A stretch of DNA of 64,000 nt from Thraustochytrium sp. TN22 (taxonomy: Eukaryota; Sar; Bigyra; Thraustochytrida; Thraustochytriidae), in NCBI GenBank assembly GCA_013306675.1, contig JABLUY010000199.1, positions 1 to 64,000 of the forward strand. The letters run 5' to 3'. Positions 22,301-32,249 of this stretch are shown piece by piece; the stretch's first letter is position 1; each line of letters begins with the position of its first letter. The notes beneath the pieces were generated by a model, which saw only the letters and a list, made by a program, of their open reading frames with translations, made no database searches and had not been told where the DNA came from. A program made the position numbers and the translations under genes.

Positions 22301-24438
22301 GCAGCAGCAAGACGACCACCACCGGCGATACCAGCGCCGACAAGCGCTTGGACGCCGCGGCCAACGCCTCGTCTTCGGAGTCCCAAGCTGGCGCCCCCGT
22401 CGCGACCCGCATGCCGCGGCCCGCGTCCAGCTCCAATCTCGCCAATGCCCTCGACCGCGTATCCTCTCTCACCAAGCCATCTTCGCGCTCCAACGCGCGC
22501 GTTGATGTGGCCGCCATATCCGACGAGCCGGCCAGCCCTGGCCTTTCGCCCCACCGCCCCAATCGCCACAGTGTGCAGGTCATGGGCCGCGCACACAGCT
22601 CTGAGGAGAACGGTAGCGAGTTCGACGACGAGGACGACACGGAAAAGTTTGAAGAGGGCGACGAGCAGATGAACGAGGAGATGCTCGACCAGGATGATGA
22701 GGAGCTAGAGCAGTTTAGCGGGAAGAACAGCATCGGCGGCTTGAGCGAGGCGGAGAACGAGGCGCAGCAGCTCTTCGCGGTTGATGAGGTCCTTGCGCGG
22801 ACCAGGTCTCACCCTTCCACAACGTCCTCGGCCAGCGATTTGCCGCCTGTGGCGACCACGCGAACAACGCAGGCCCCAAGTGTGGACTCGGCCACGAGTA
22901 TGCAGGGGCTCGCGCTTGGAACTTCGAAGCGGCCTGGCCCGACCTCGCGTCTGCTGGCGACCTCCTTTAGTCATCATGAGAGCAGCGATTCGGAAGGTTC
23001 GCAGCTTGTGCGCGCCGCCACCTCGTCCCTTGGCTCTGGCCCGGCCGCCTCCAAGGCGCAGCGCCACCAGAGCGATCCGAGTGAGTCTGGAGTGCTCGAG
23101 ACGCTACATCACGGCAGGAAGCGGGCCACCGTTGGCGGTGAGGACGGTGCCGAGGAGAGCGGCAGCCACAAGGAGGAGGAAGACGATTACGACGACCTAG
23201 GTCATGATGAGGAGGAGCAGGACGAAAAAGACGAAGAGGAGGAGGGAGGTGAAGAAGAAGAAGAAGAGGAGGAGGAGGAGGAGGAGGAGGAGGAGGAGGA
23301 GGAGGAGGAGTTCACCGAAGACATATTGGCACGGTATGTGGATGACAGCACCGACGGCGTGACGCCCTCGCTCCTGCGACTCATGTACATCAAGAACGTG
23401 CCCATCCACCTGACCAAGAGCGAGAACAGCGACGCCATCATTCTCCACTCGCCTTCGTTCTGCTCTTCCTCGTCGCTCTCGGAATCAAAGATGCGCAAGC
23501 TCGCGGCGCCTGGCCCGCGCGCCGCGGCCTTGTGCACCTACGCAAAGACCCACCTGCTGCGCGTCTTTCCCGCGGGCAGCCGCATCACCTCGAGCAACTA
23601 CGACCCAGTCCCGGCGTGGAACGCGGGCTGTCAGATCGTGGCGCTCAACTACCAGTACTTTGGAGCCGAGGTCTGGCTTAATCAGGGCAAGTTTGCGGAC
23701 AATGGCGGCTGCGGCTTCGTGCTCAAGCCACGCGCCATGCTGGACGCAATTTCGATCGGTGTCCGCGGCGGCGTTCAGCAAAACGTGTCTGCATCGCCCA
23801 GCGGCGCTCTGCGAGACCCGACCGCTATGTCCACCGGCGACGCCGCGGTCCTGGCCAGCGTCACGGACGCCGAGGCGGAAGCCATGGATCGCCGCTCCAA
23901 GGAGATCAGTGACAAGGTCCGGCGCATCTTTGGCCCTTCCTTCGTCGCTGATGGCCCGTCCTCGAGGCTGCGTGCGCTGCCTTGGGGTCTGGAGCCCGGC
24001 GATGCCAGCTTTGATGCGCAGGTGACGGACCTTCAAGTGCAGCTCATCTCGGGCCACTACCTGCCTCGACCGCCCAATGTTGGCTCGTCCGTGAATCCGT
24101 ACGTGGAGGTGACCCTGCGCGGCGTGGAGCAGGACGACAAGACTGTGCGGTCGACTTGGATCGAGAACAACAGCTTCGACCCATACTGGGGCGAGACTTT
24201 TACCTTTCGCGTGCACAACGTCGAGCTTGCGCTGCTCAGCTTCATCGTGCGTACGGTCGACGGCCGCGGCAAGGGCCGCTTCGTCTGCCAGAACGTCTTC
24301 CCGCTCTCCTGCATCCGCCAGGGCTTTCGCTACGTGCCCATGCGCCACGCCAATTGTGCCATCTCCGACGAGGCCTTTCTGTTCTGCCGTTTTACCATCT
24401 CGCGCCGGCGCGAAGGCGCCGGCGCGGGCTTTCGTTAA
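19378..24438 (+). CDS. Phosphoinositide-specific phospholipase C (EF-X-Y-C2)
   Basis: Cleaves phosphatidylinositol 4,5-bisphosphate to diacylglycerol and inositol trisphosphate at membranes, under calcium control. The protein has 1686 residues, much longer than usual because of disordered inserts. The first 300 residues are Ser/Arg/Ala-rich. A pair of EF-hands (about 310-380; DADRDGKATF and DADRNGTLDF) precedes another disordered stretch. The PLC X half is at about 740-905, with the catalytic residues visible: His759 in SSSHNSYL, the Glu/Asp pair in IELDAW, His804 in VTHGNT and Glu838 in IENHC. The X-Y linker spans about 430 residues and ends in a polyglutamate run (about 1290-1315). It is followed by the Y half (motifs SRITSSNYDP and AGCQIVALNYQ) and a C2 domain (about 1545-1680). 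No PH domain is evident. The gene is one exon. Confidence 0.95.
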   Translation: MSHDEEQQVKQKEAKGDELQELMELERTLARLDPAAPPDAPEARRRSASTSASLRSLVGHASSGGTSALATHEEDLAEDSDGTSSTKARNGGLAGRRNRSWGNLARDATGASFSKTSRRLQQGTQSIRKSVQLRHEKPAGQPQRHEHSRDSLTTSLGDLVQHATAQARAIQRDPRNPVTEHSTNRALVEASQVGDELDPTRQGPGAAGAASPSEAALARGETAALASPGGPRQHFLLGEAGASKASKFVTTRRRQTAQRESPKRGQSASCFWEVLKQLNPLSKTRLPTHSALDERIGQDLEVKTLRERAREEWERVDADRDGKATFREVKHMFQRLNVRVPESEIRRWMDRYDADRNGTLDFDEFERMFEGIQSKPNLFQEFVLAKILGSGQDAVRSISAAGNNECKAVTEMRLLPQDLMNFVAWATNGEERPTLAECAYRIYYVEKNHRSPGNPGNPWEIPADEQPSILPPLSSPGNISPLASSSSKLSMSSEAFLAGEEDASSSQYDAAASNTLSQQDLHGSSLGTNASIADADSLAPPDRPFFSDNSMPELPTVVSRETSAASIHSAPIPSASKRSERVSQRLLPPPPVKITRALTTLARSRSGRGAQAFNAGTSGLRAGSATKARGNSDASTAAGSERGGKRARLKRFLSRMRVRARSHDSESEADGTGQGGLSMTTGARLMRRLNKQGSSVGAVHIPSWHPTSPDYVPPELTYDSFVAMLTDGLHNSVGDATKFGTVYQDMTRPLSHYFISSSHNSYLSGNQINSESTSYAIIRALKLGVRVIELDAWNGPGDEPIVTHGNTLCKPMPFRECIVALRDYGFYATDYPCIITIENHCCMVQQRKQVRYMEGILGDDLFRFPTPDESDLKVGVDHWLSPHDLRGKFVIRDRPSKRMNKQDKAEIRMRKLQLQESAGTGRPRTATGSGRRLSVGYMLPARPPRSDRAGSLHSHRRRSSRSTGAGAGSTRSSDSSSKTTTTGDTSADKRLDAAANASSSESQAGAPVATRMPRPASSSNLANALDRVSSLTKPSSRSNARVDVAAISDEPASPGLSPHRPNRHSVQVMGRAHSSEENGSEFDDEDDTEKFEEGDEQMNEEMLDQDDEELEQFSGKNSIGGLSEAENEAQQLFAVDEVLARTRSHPSTTSSASDLPPVATTRTTQAPSVDSATSMQGLALGTSKRPGPTSRLLATSFSHHESSDSEGSQLVRAATSSLGSGPAASKAQRHQSDPSESGVLETLHHGRKRATVGGEDGAEESGSHKEEEDDYDDLGHDEEEQDEKDEEEEGGEEEEEEEEEEEEEEEEEEEEFTEDILARYVDDSTDGVTPSLLRLMYIKNVPIHLTKSENSDAIILHSPSFCSSSSLSESKMRKLAAPGPRAAALCTYAKTHLLRVFPAGSRITSSNYDPVPAWNAGCQIVALNYQYFGAEVWLNQGKFADNGGCGFVLKPRAMLDAISIGVRGGVQQNVSASPSGALRDPTAMSTGDAAVLASVTDAEAEAMDRRSKEISDKVRRIFGPSFVADGPSSRLRALPWGLEPGDASFDAQVTDLQVQLISGHYLPRPPNVGSSVNPYVEVTLRGVEQDDKTVRSTWIENNSFDPYWGETFTFRVHNVELALLSFIVRTVDGRGKGRFVCQNVFPLSCIRQGFRYVPMRHANCAISDEAFLFCRFTISRRREGAGAGFR

Positions 24439-25070
24439 GAGACAGGAGAAAACTCTTCTTATGTGATTTACCACACACACCAGACCTCTCTGCCTGTCTG
24501 TCGGACTCTGTTGCTCTCTTTGCTACCTACTACCACCCAAACTTGAATTGCTCCCAGCCAAAGCACCCACCGCCCACGTCTTCATCTACGGTGTCATCCC
24601 TTTTCCGCTCGCCATCTTCTGCACGTTCGTCAGGACGTCTTCGTTGCCGTGCCGTGTCTTGACAGTGAGAGCACCAGCGAACGAACGAAGACGCGCCTTC
24701 CCACACGCTCCCGCGCACAGGCACCACGGCCGTGGCACGGCGCACCACGCGGTACCAGGGCGCACCAGGACGGCGTGCCAGGTCCCAACCACATGCAACC
24801 ACACGGGGGGACACGCGTTCTCCATCCCGCGAGCTGCAGTGCCTGCCAGTGAGCGGACGCTGAGCGTTACTCTGACGTCGCACACGCCGCTCCGCGGCGC
24901 TCCATGGTACGTGCAGTGCCGTCTGCAGCGCGGCTTGGCCCCGGGGCCGGCCAAGTCTGTGCGCGCGCTCGCCGCGCGCGCTCGCCGCGCGCGCACGCAC
25001 GCGCGCGCGCACGCACGCGTGCTCGCCGCGTAGTGCGTTCATCATCTGCTTGGCCTCCGCGCGAGCCAGG
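24439..25070. other. Intergenic spacer, PLC to EF-hand/RCC1 gene
   Basis: Contains the 3' flank of the PLC gene (short AT-richer segment with an ACACACAC run) and the 5' flank of the next gene. The latter ends in an alternating CG/CGCA-rich stretch (24960-25030). No further gene is seen. Confidence 0.5.
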
Positions 25071-26569
25071 ATGCCGCTGCGCGCGCCGCGAGGGCCGCGG
25101 CACGCGACCGTGGTGGGGCTGACGCGCAGCAAGCTGCTGGGCAAGCTGGAGGAGCGCGACCAGCAGGACGTCGAGGAGGAGCGCAAAGCGCAGCGGCGCA
25201 AGCGCGGGCGCAAGGACCGCAGCGGCAAGGGCGGCGGCGCGCAGGGCGACGACGACGGGGACGACGCGGTGCTGCCGGACAAGGACTTCGCAGCGGCCCA
25301 GACGCTCTTCGAGGGCGGCGCAGGGCGCTACGACGACGATGAGGACGCGGCGCCGGGCCTGGCGGTGGAAGACATTCTGAAGCGGTCCGCCGAAGATGTC
25401 TTTGCGGAGATGGACCAGGACGGCAGCGGGCTCATCGAGTTCGACGAGTTCAAAGACATGCTCCCGCGCCTGGGCATCATCCTCACCGAGGCCAAGGCGA
25501 AGCGCTACTTTCGGTACCTGGATACGGACAAGAGCGGCGCCCTGGGCCTCGACGAGTTCAAAGCGGCGCTTTACGCTTGCGACCCGAACATGGGCAACTC
25601 CATTGGGTTCTCGCCGTCGGCCAGCCTGGGGCCCAAGGACGCCTTCGCGCTCTTCGACGAGGACAACTCAGGCCGCATCTCGGAGGACGAGTTCGTCGAC
25701 GTTCTCGAGTACCTGGGCATCCACGTGAGCCAGGCGAAGCAGGAGAAGTTTTTCAAAAAGTACGACACGGACAAGTCAGGCTACATCGAGTACAGCGAGT
25801 TCCGCAAGATTTGGCTGCAGCTGGGCGACATCCGGCGAGAGCTGGCGCGGCGCGGCATCGAGTTCGGCAGGCGCACGCCCAAGTCCGTCATGATGCGCAG
25901 GCTTGAAGAGATCATCGACGAGGAGGAGCAGATGGAGGAGCACGCCCTCGCGCAAGCGCGGCAGTGGCGCGACTGGCAGAACGAACAACAGGAGAAGCAG
26001 CGCGCGCTGGCCAATGCCAAGAAGCGGGCTCGCCAAGAGCTGGCGAGCGCGCTCGACATCGCCGGCCAAGTCTACGTCTTCGGCGTGGGCGCCTTTGGCC
26101 AGTTCTCCGCGGACGCGGCGCGGCCACACGGTGCTTTCAAGCACTTCGATCTGGTGCAGGAGCTGTGGAATGAGCGCGTCGTACCCGAGGGCCTGCGCGA
26201 CGTGACGTACCGGAACAACGGCCAGCCGCACCGCGCGCTCAGCAAGCGCACACGGTATCCGCGGCGGTTTGCCGGAACTGGGGCCGAACTGCATATGGAG
26301 GCCGAGGAGCTGTACGATGCGGAGGAGGTGAATGACCAGCCGGGCCGCGATGAGCTGGTCAACTATGGGGCGGATGGCGCCCCGGAAGTTGCGGACAAGG
26401 AAGCCATGCGCTTTCCGGCACGTCCGCGGTCCACTCTGGACAAGCTCATTCGCGGCGCGGACTTTGGCATCCCGGATGACGACGGCTCGGACGCCTCGGG
26501 AAGCGAAGGCGAAAACCGCCAGGGCAAGCGCAAAGGGTCCGCCAATCAGGATGATGACGCTGAAGACGA

Positions 26570-26601
<32 letters not shown>

Positions 26602-29600
26602 AGGAACATGGCTTTGGCAAGGAGTCGGAGGACGACGACAACGATGAGGGCGATGACGATGAGGAGATCGACCCGATCGAGCGGGCCCGGCTCGAAGCGG
26701 AGCGCATTCTTGAGCAGGAGGCGCGCAAATACAAGAGCCCATTTGTGCGCACCATGTGCTCGCCCAACACGAGCGCTCTGTGGGGGCGACGAGTTGTGGA
26801 GGTGAGCGCGGGCCTGAACGTGGCTTTCGCGCGCACGGACCAAGGCGAGCTCCTGGCATGGGGCGGGCGTGACAAGTGGTGGACCGAGGTGGACGCAGTT
26901 GACACGAAGGACGCCGGCAAACCTTCCGGCGACGGCAGCAGCAGCAGCAAGGACAAGGGCAAGGGCAAAGGGGGCGAGGGCGGCGGTAGGCGTCGCCAAA
27001 AGCGCGACGTGGAGGCGACGCGCGGTCAAGTGACGGCACGCAGCGAGATGCTGTTGGCGCTGCAGGGCAAAACGCCGTGGACGGACGTGGCGGAGCCGAA
27101 ACTGGAGCTGCTGGAGACGGAAGACGAGAAGTTTGAGCGTCTGCGGTTCGTGACGGAGTCGTACTACGGCGTCTATGAGGCGTCACCGCACGTGCACGTG
27201 CGCATGGAGCACATGGAGAACATCATTCTGCCGCGGCTGGACTTTGACCGGGTGTCGCTGACGCTGGCAATGCGTGGCCTGGAGGTTGACGGGCTGAACA
27301 AGCGGCAGATGTTGGAGTTCGTGTTCACGGCGGTGCAGCTGGAGCGCGAGGTGGGCGGCGTAGGTTTCTCGGACAAGCTGCGCGCGTGCGAGGTGGAAAT
27401 TCTGGACCTGCGCAGCAATGACAAGAAGCAGGGTGCCAAGGCGGACCTGGTGGAGAGCACGGTGCGGTCCGTGTGGCGGCCACTGCTGCAGCGGTTCAAG
27501 GAGCAGCAAAAGCACAGGGAGGGCCAGCGCGAGGCGCTCAAGCTGACGCGCGAGGAACAGCACAATGCCCTGTACGATCAGTGGCGCGAGGCGCTGGGCG
27601 GGGCGAGCCTGAATACATCGAGCGCGCGGCTGCCGGCGCCGGCGGTGACCACGGAGCGCGGCGCGGCGCCCGGGTGCTACACGAGTGCGACGCGCGGGTT
27701 CTCAGCGGTCTCGGCCGGGGCGCACCACGCAGCGGGGCTGTCGAGCGCGACGCAGGAGCTGTACACGTGGGGCGACGGCAACTTCGGGCGGCTGGGCCAG
27801 GGCCAGGGCCCGGCACTGCAGTCGCGGCGCGACGTGGCTGCGAACGCGGACCGCGGGCAGTCCGGCTCGGTGGTGTCCGCCGTGCAAGCGGCGGCCGTGG
27901 CGGCCGAGGCGCGCGTGCGGCGGTATGACGCAGAGCAACCAACGCGCGTGCAGGAGCTGGCGGGCGTGGCGCTGCGCGCCGTGGCGTGCGGGTTCGCGCA
28001 CTCGGCTGCTGTGGCGGCGGACGGCCGCGTCTTTGTGTGGGGCGGCAGCACGGACGGGAAGCTCGGGTTGGGTGCCCTGGGCGACGACGGGCGCGAGTCG
28101 TACTGCCCGTTCCCGGTGCCGGTGCGCATGCCGGAGGCCGTGCGCGTGGTGCAGGTGTCCTGCGGCAACGCGCACACGGGCGCGGTGACGGAGGATGGCC
28201 GGGTGTTCATGTGGGGCTGCTCCGACGGCGGGCGGCTCGGGCTAGGCAGCGGGCTGCCACGGCGCGTGGAGTCGCCCAGCCTGGTGCGGTCGCTGCGCGC
28301 CGCGGGCGTGCGCGTGAAGCAGGTCTCGTGCGGGTGCACGCACACGGTGGTCTGCGAGCGGACGCGGCGCGTCGTGGAGGGCGAGGGCCTGAACCGCGTC
28401 AAGCGCACCGTGGATGGCCACGTGTACGTGGCCGGGCCTGCGGCGGCGCTGGGCAAGGCGCGCATCAGCTTCCACCTGGTGCGCGAGCTCCTGGACACGC
28501 CGGTGCGGCAGGTGGCGGCCGGGTACAGTGCCACGGCCTGCGTGTCGGCGGAGGGCGAGCTCTTCACGTGGGGCGCCAACAAGTCGGGCGCCATCGGCCA
28601 CGAGGTGGAGCGCAAATTTGTGCGGCGACCGCGGCTCGTGCGCGCTCTGTACACCGTGCCACGCGACCTGGCGCTCTCCCGGCCGACGCGCCAAAGCTCG
28701 GTGTACAACAAGCGTGGGTCCAAGACTGCCGTGAATGGCGACCTGTCCGGCAAGGGCGAGGGCAAGTGCATCCACACGCAGATGGACGCGCAGCCGTTCT
28801 GGGAGGTGGACCTGGGCCGCATCTGCATGCTGGAGAAGATCGTGCTGTGGAACCGCGAAGACGCGCCGCTGGACGTCTCGGCGCCGCCGGACCAATTCAC
28901 GCGGCGCCTCTTCCCGTGCTGGATCATGGTGGGCACGACGCCCTTTGACCGCTTGCTGGTCAATGCCTATGGCCAATGCGCCGCCAAGAAGAAGCTCTCG
29001 CGCAATACGCGCCGTTCCGTCTGGCGCCTGCCGCCCAACACGGCGGCGCGATACGTGCGTGTGCAGCTCGAGGCGAAGAACTATCTGCACTTTGCCGAGG
29101 TCGAGGTTTTCGGCACGCCCGGACTGGTGCGCCCCATTGCGCGCGTCGACGCCGTCGAGCTGTCCAAGGAAGTGATGTTCGCGGTGTGCAAGCCATCCGC
29201 AACGCCTAAGGATATTGAGGACGCCTACGTCCGCGCGGTTCGCGCCGACCCTGCCAGCGCCTTTGTGCTGCGCCAGTATCCAACGTTCTTTGAGGCATGG
29301 GACGAGATCGGCTTTGGCGCCTGCGTGCAGCGATGCCCGCTGGACCGTGGTAGCATCCGCTGCGAGATGTGCTCATTGCGCCACCGCTGGCCGGTGGAGG
29401 TTCCGCCTGGCCCGGGCGGCCGTTTGCGCCGCCTGGACTCGATCGGCAGGCTCCTCTTGGAGAGTGCGCCGCCGCCGCTCAACTTCCAGATCATCCGCCC
29501 CAAGCTTGACACCGCCATGGCCACGTTTCTGTACACTGTCGACACGGTCAAGGCGGTCTTCTCCAAGTCCTCCAACAAGCTGCTCGGGCGCCACATCGCG

Positions 29601-30413
29601 GCCGAGCGCTTCAACATCACCCTGCACGAGGCAGACGTGTCCACGGACTACCTGTTGCGCCAGATGGAGGCCTTCAAGCAGGCCGAGCTGGAGGCCGCTG
29701 CGGCGGAGGGGGGCCAGGGCGCGCCGCCGAACGAGGCCGGTGCCGCCGAGGCCGATGCCGCGGCAGTCCAGCTTGCCGCCGCGGCGCGCGGCGCGCGCCG
29801 CGGGCGCTGTGAGGCCTGCACGCTTTGCGACGAGTTCGAGCCGCTTCTGCTCAACGATCGCGTCTGCAAGCGCTGCACGCACCCCTCCACCACGCATGTC
29901 GTTCTTGCTCCCGAGAAGAAGGCAAAGAAGAAGCGGCGCTGGCGTCGCGCCAAGCAGGAGGACGGTGGCGACCACGACCACCACCACGACCACCACCAGC
30001 CGGAACTTGTTGCGGCAGCCAGTGCCGACGAGCACTCTACGAACGACCTCGTGGAGCGCTCGTCGGCCGTACCCGACCGCCACTCGGATAGTCTGGAGCG
30101 CACGTCCACCATGCGCAGTGTGCTCGGCTCGAAGCGCAGCGGTCTCCTGGAGCGCAAGTCAACCATGACGCGCGGTGCGAGCGCGGAAGACGCTCATGAC
30201 GCCTCGACGGCCAGCGATACGGCACGCTCGCCTCGGGGATCATCGCGGGCGTCGTCTCAGGCCTCGCAGGGCGACCTGCAACCTCGCTCTTCGCAGGACC
30301 TGCGGCGACGCGCCTCGCATGCCAGCCAGTCCTCGCGCGCCAGTCGTTCCTCGCGCGCCAGTCGCCGTGTTGGTGAGGCAGCTGATGCCGGCCCAGCCAA
30401 GGACGCCTGCTGA
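25071..30413 (+). CDS. EF-hand / RCC1-repeat / F5/8-type C protein
   Basis: Large multidomain protein of 1780 residues, with start ATG at 25071 (the open frame extends slightly upstream from a TTG). Four canonical EF-hands (about 105-250) have loops DQDGSGLIEF, DTDKSGALGL, DEDNSGRISE and DTDKSGYIEY. An RCC1-like segment begins at about 335 and is interrupted by a long acidic, poorly conserved region. The main RCC1 block (about 880-1197) has repeats such as LYTWGDGNFGRLG, VFVWGGSTDGKLG and VFMWGCSDGGRLG. A discoidin/F5-8-type C-like domain follows (about 1200-1350; SRPTRQSSVYN, FWEVDLGRI). A Cys-rich patch near 1580-1620 (CEACTLCDEF and CKRC) may bind zinc. The tail is Ser/Arg-rich and disordered. 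The domains suggest calcium-controlled propeller interactions, perhaps at a membrane or with a GTPase, but no precise role can be given. Confidence 0.9.
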
Positions 30414-32249
30414 CGGCCGCCGGAGCCCTCGGAGCCAACCAAGATATGTAGACTAAGAAAGTACTTGGCGTAGGTACTTGACGAACGAAGACGTTCTCAT
30501 CTTGCGAGGGCTTTGGGTCTCTTCCAGAAGTTCGCCAGGGCGAGGTCGCTCCCATGCATGCGTGGAAAAATCCTCGGACGATTGCCCCTTTTGTCGCTTC
30601 AGGAAGCGGCCTATCAGCGGCGGACAATCATCCATTTCATCAAGGACGCCACTGCGGCCACCGTGCCGGTGCCGCACCAGGCCAGGCGCCAGCCAGGCGT
30701 GCCATTGGGCGAAGAGAAGCTCCGAAGCCCAAGCAACAGATGGATCGATCGGAGTCGGCAGCCAGGTGATACGCGGCGTCGCGCGCGGCGCGGCGAGATT
30801 GCTCGCGTTCTCCCTTTCCAGGCAGGCCTCTCAAGTTGACACAGAGAAGGGAGAGCAGCTCAGCAGCAGCCAAGTGGCTCGGCTCCCTCATCGTCGTCGT
30901 CCTCTTCAACCGTGCGCTGCCCCGAGGCGGGCTACCTCGGCGCGATCGCGGCCGGCCGGCCGGTCAGGCAGCCGGCCGACCGCGCGGCCCGCGTGGCGTG
31001 GCGGCACGCGCGAGCCTCTGCGCGGCGCGAGCTGGCCGGCCGACTCCCTCCGAGCCCGAGGCTCGCCGAGGCTGGCGCGCGACCTCCGGGCCGCCTGCGC
31101 GCGAGCGAGGGAGGGCGTGCGCCGCCGCCGCGCACCGTGCGGCGCACGCCGACCTCCGAGACGGGCCCCGGCCAGCCTCGAGCGAGGCGAGACCAAGCCA
31201 GCCGCCAGCGAGCGAGCTGAGCGCGCGAGCGAGCTGAGCGCGTGGCGCGCGGCGCGCGCTCACTCTCGCGCGCCGGCCTTGGTCTCGCCTCGCCTCGCCT
31301 CGCCTCGCCTCGCCTCGCCTCGCCTCGCCTCGCCTCGCCTCGCCTCGCCTCGCCTCGCCTCGCCTCGCCTCGCCTCGCCTCGCCTCGCCTCGCCTCGCCT
31401 CGCCTCGAGCTGCGGCGGCCAGCTGGGCTGAGCTGAGCTGGCCAGCGTCGCAGGCTCGCGCTCTCCCAGGCGGCTGGCTGGCTAGGGCGCGCGCCGCGCT
31501 CTCGCTCGCCTGCCTGCCTCGGCTCGCGCGCGCGCCCGGCGCCTGCCTGCCTGCACCGCGCTGCGTCCACTGGCACGACTGCCTGCCCCGTGGCGCGCGG
31601 CGGCGCGCAGGAAGCGGCGCCCGCCTACGGGCCCTCGGGCTGGCCTGCCTGCCTGCCTGCCTGCCTGCCAGCGGCGGCCTCGCTCATGATCACGATCAGC
31701 ACCCCCGCCGGCCGCCAGCCCGTCCGTCTCTCGTCCGTCTCGGCGCTCTCGCCGGCCGCGGGCAGGGCGCCCGCCGCCGCGCCGACGGCGCCGAGGGAGC
31801 GCGAGCCTGCGCCGGCGGCTAGCTAGAGCGAGCTAGCTAGCTAGCTGGCTGCCAGATCCGGCCACTGTGTTTCCAAGTGCGGCTGCGCTGGCGCAAGTGG
31901 ACTATAGCCAGCGGCGGCGTGCACAAGTGGGGCAGGCAGGCAGGCAGGCGGGCAGGCAGGCAGAGCGAGGGAGGGAGGGAGGTGCGAGGCGTGCGAGGGA
32001 GGGAGGCAGGCGCCGCTGAGGACGCGCGCGCGGGGGCGGGCAGAATTGAAAGTCCACCCGCGCCCGCCCCCGCGACTACTCTCGCGCGCGGCGATCGCGC
32101 GGCAGCGGCGCGCGCGTGCGGCGCGGCGAGCTCGGACGGCGGCGCGGCGCGGCGCGCGCTGGCGATCGCGGCGCGCGCGGAGAGCGAGCGGAGACGGACA
32201 GCGCAGCGAGCGAGCGAGCGAGAAGGTATAGGGCGGCCGGCCGGCGAAG
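30414..32249. promoter_or_regulatory. Spacer upstream of the myosin gene
   Basis: Mostly GC-rich low-complexity DNA that probably includes the myosin promoter. It contains the long CGCCT microsatellite, CAGG/CCTG runs (31645-31672 and 31934-31962), GAGC/TAGC runs near 31820-31850, and GAGC copies (about 32204-32222) close to the start codon. A minus-strand frame of 60 codons near 30453-30635 is discussed in the findings. No gene is supported. Confidence 0.5.
31285..31406. repeat. (CGCCT)n microsatellite, about 24 copies
   Basis: The longest perfect simple repeat in the window: about 24 uninterrupted copies of CGCCT, roughly 850 bp upstream of the myosin start. Its length suggests recent expansion and likely polymorphism. 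Confidence 0.95.
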
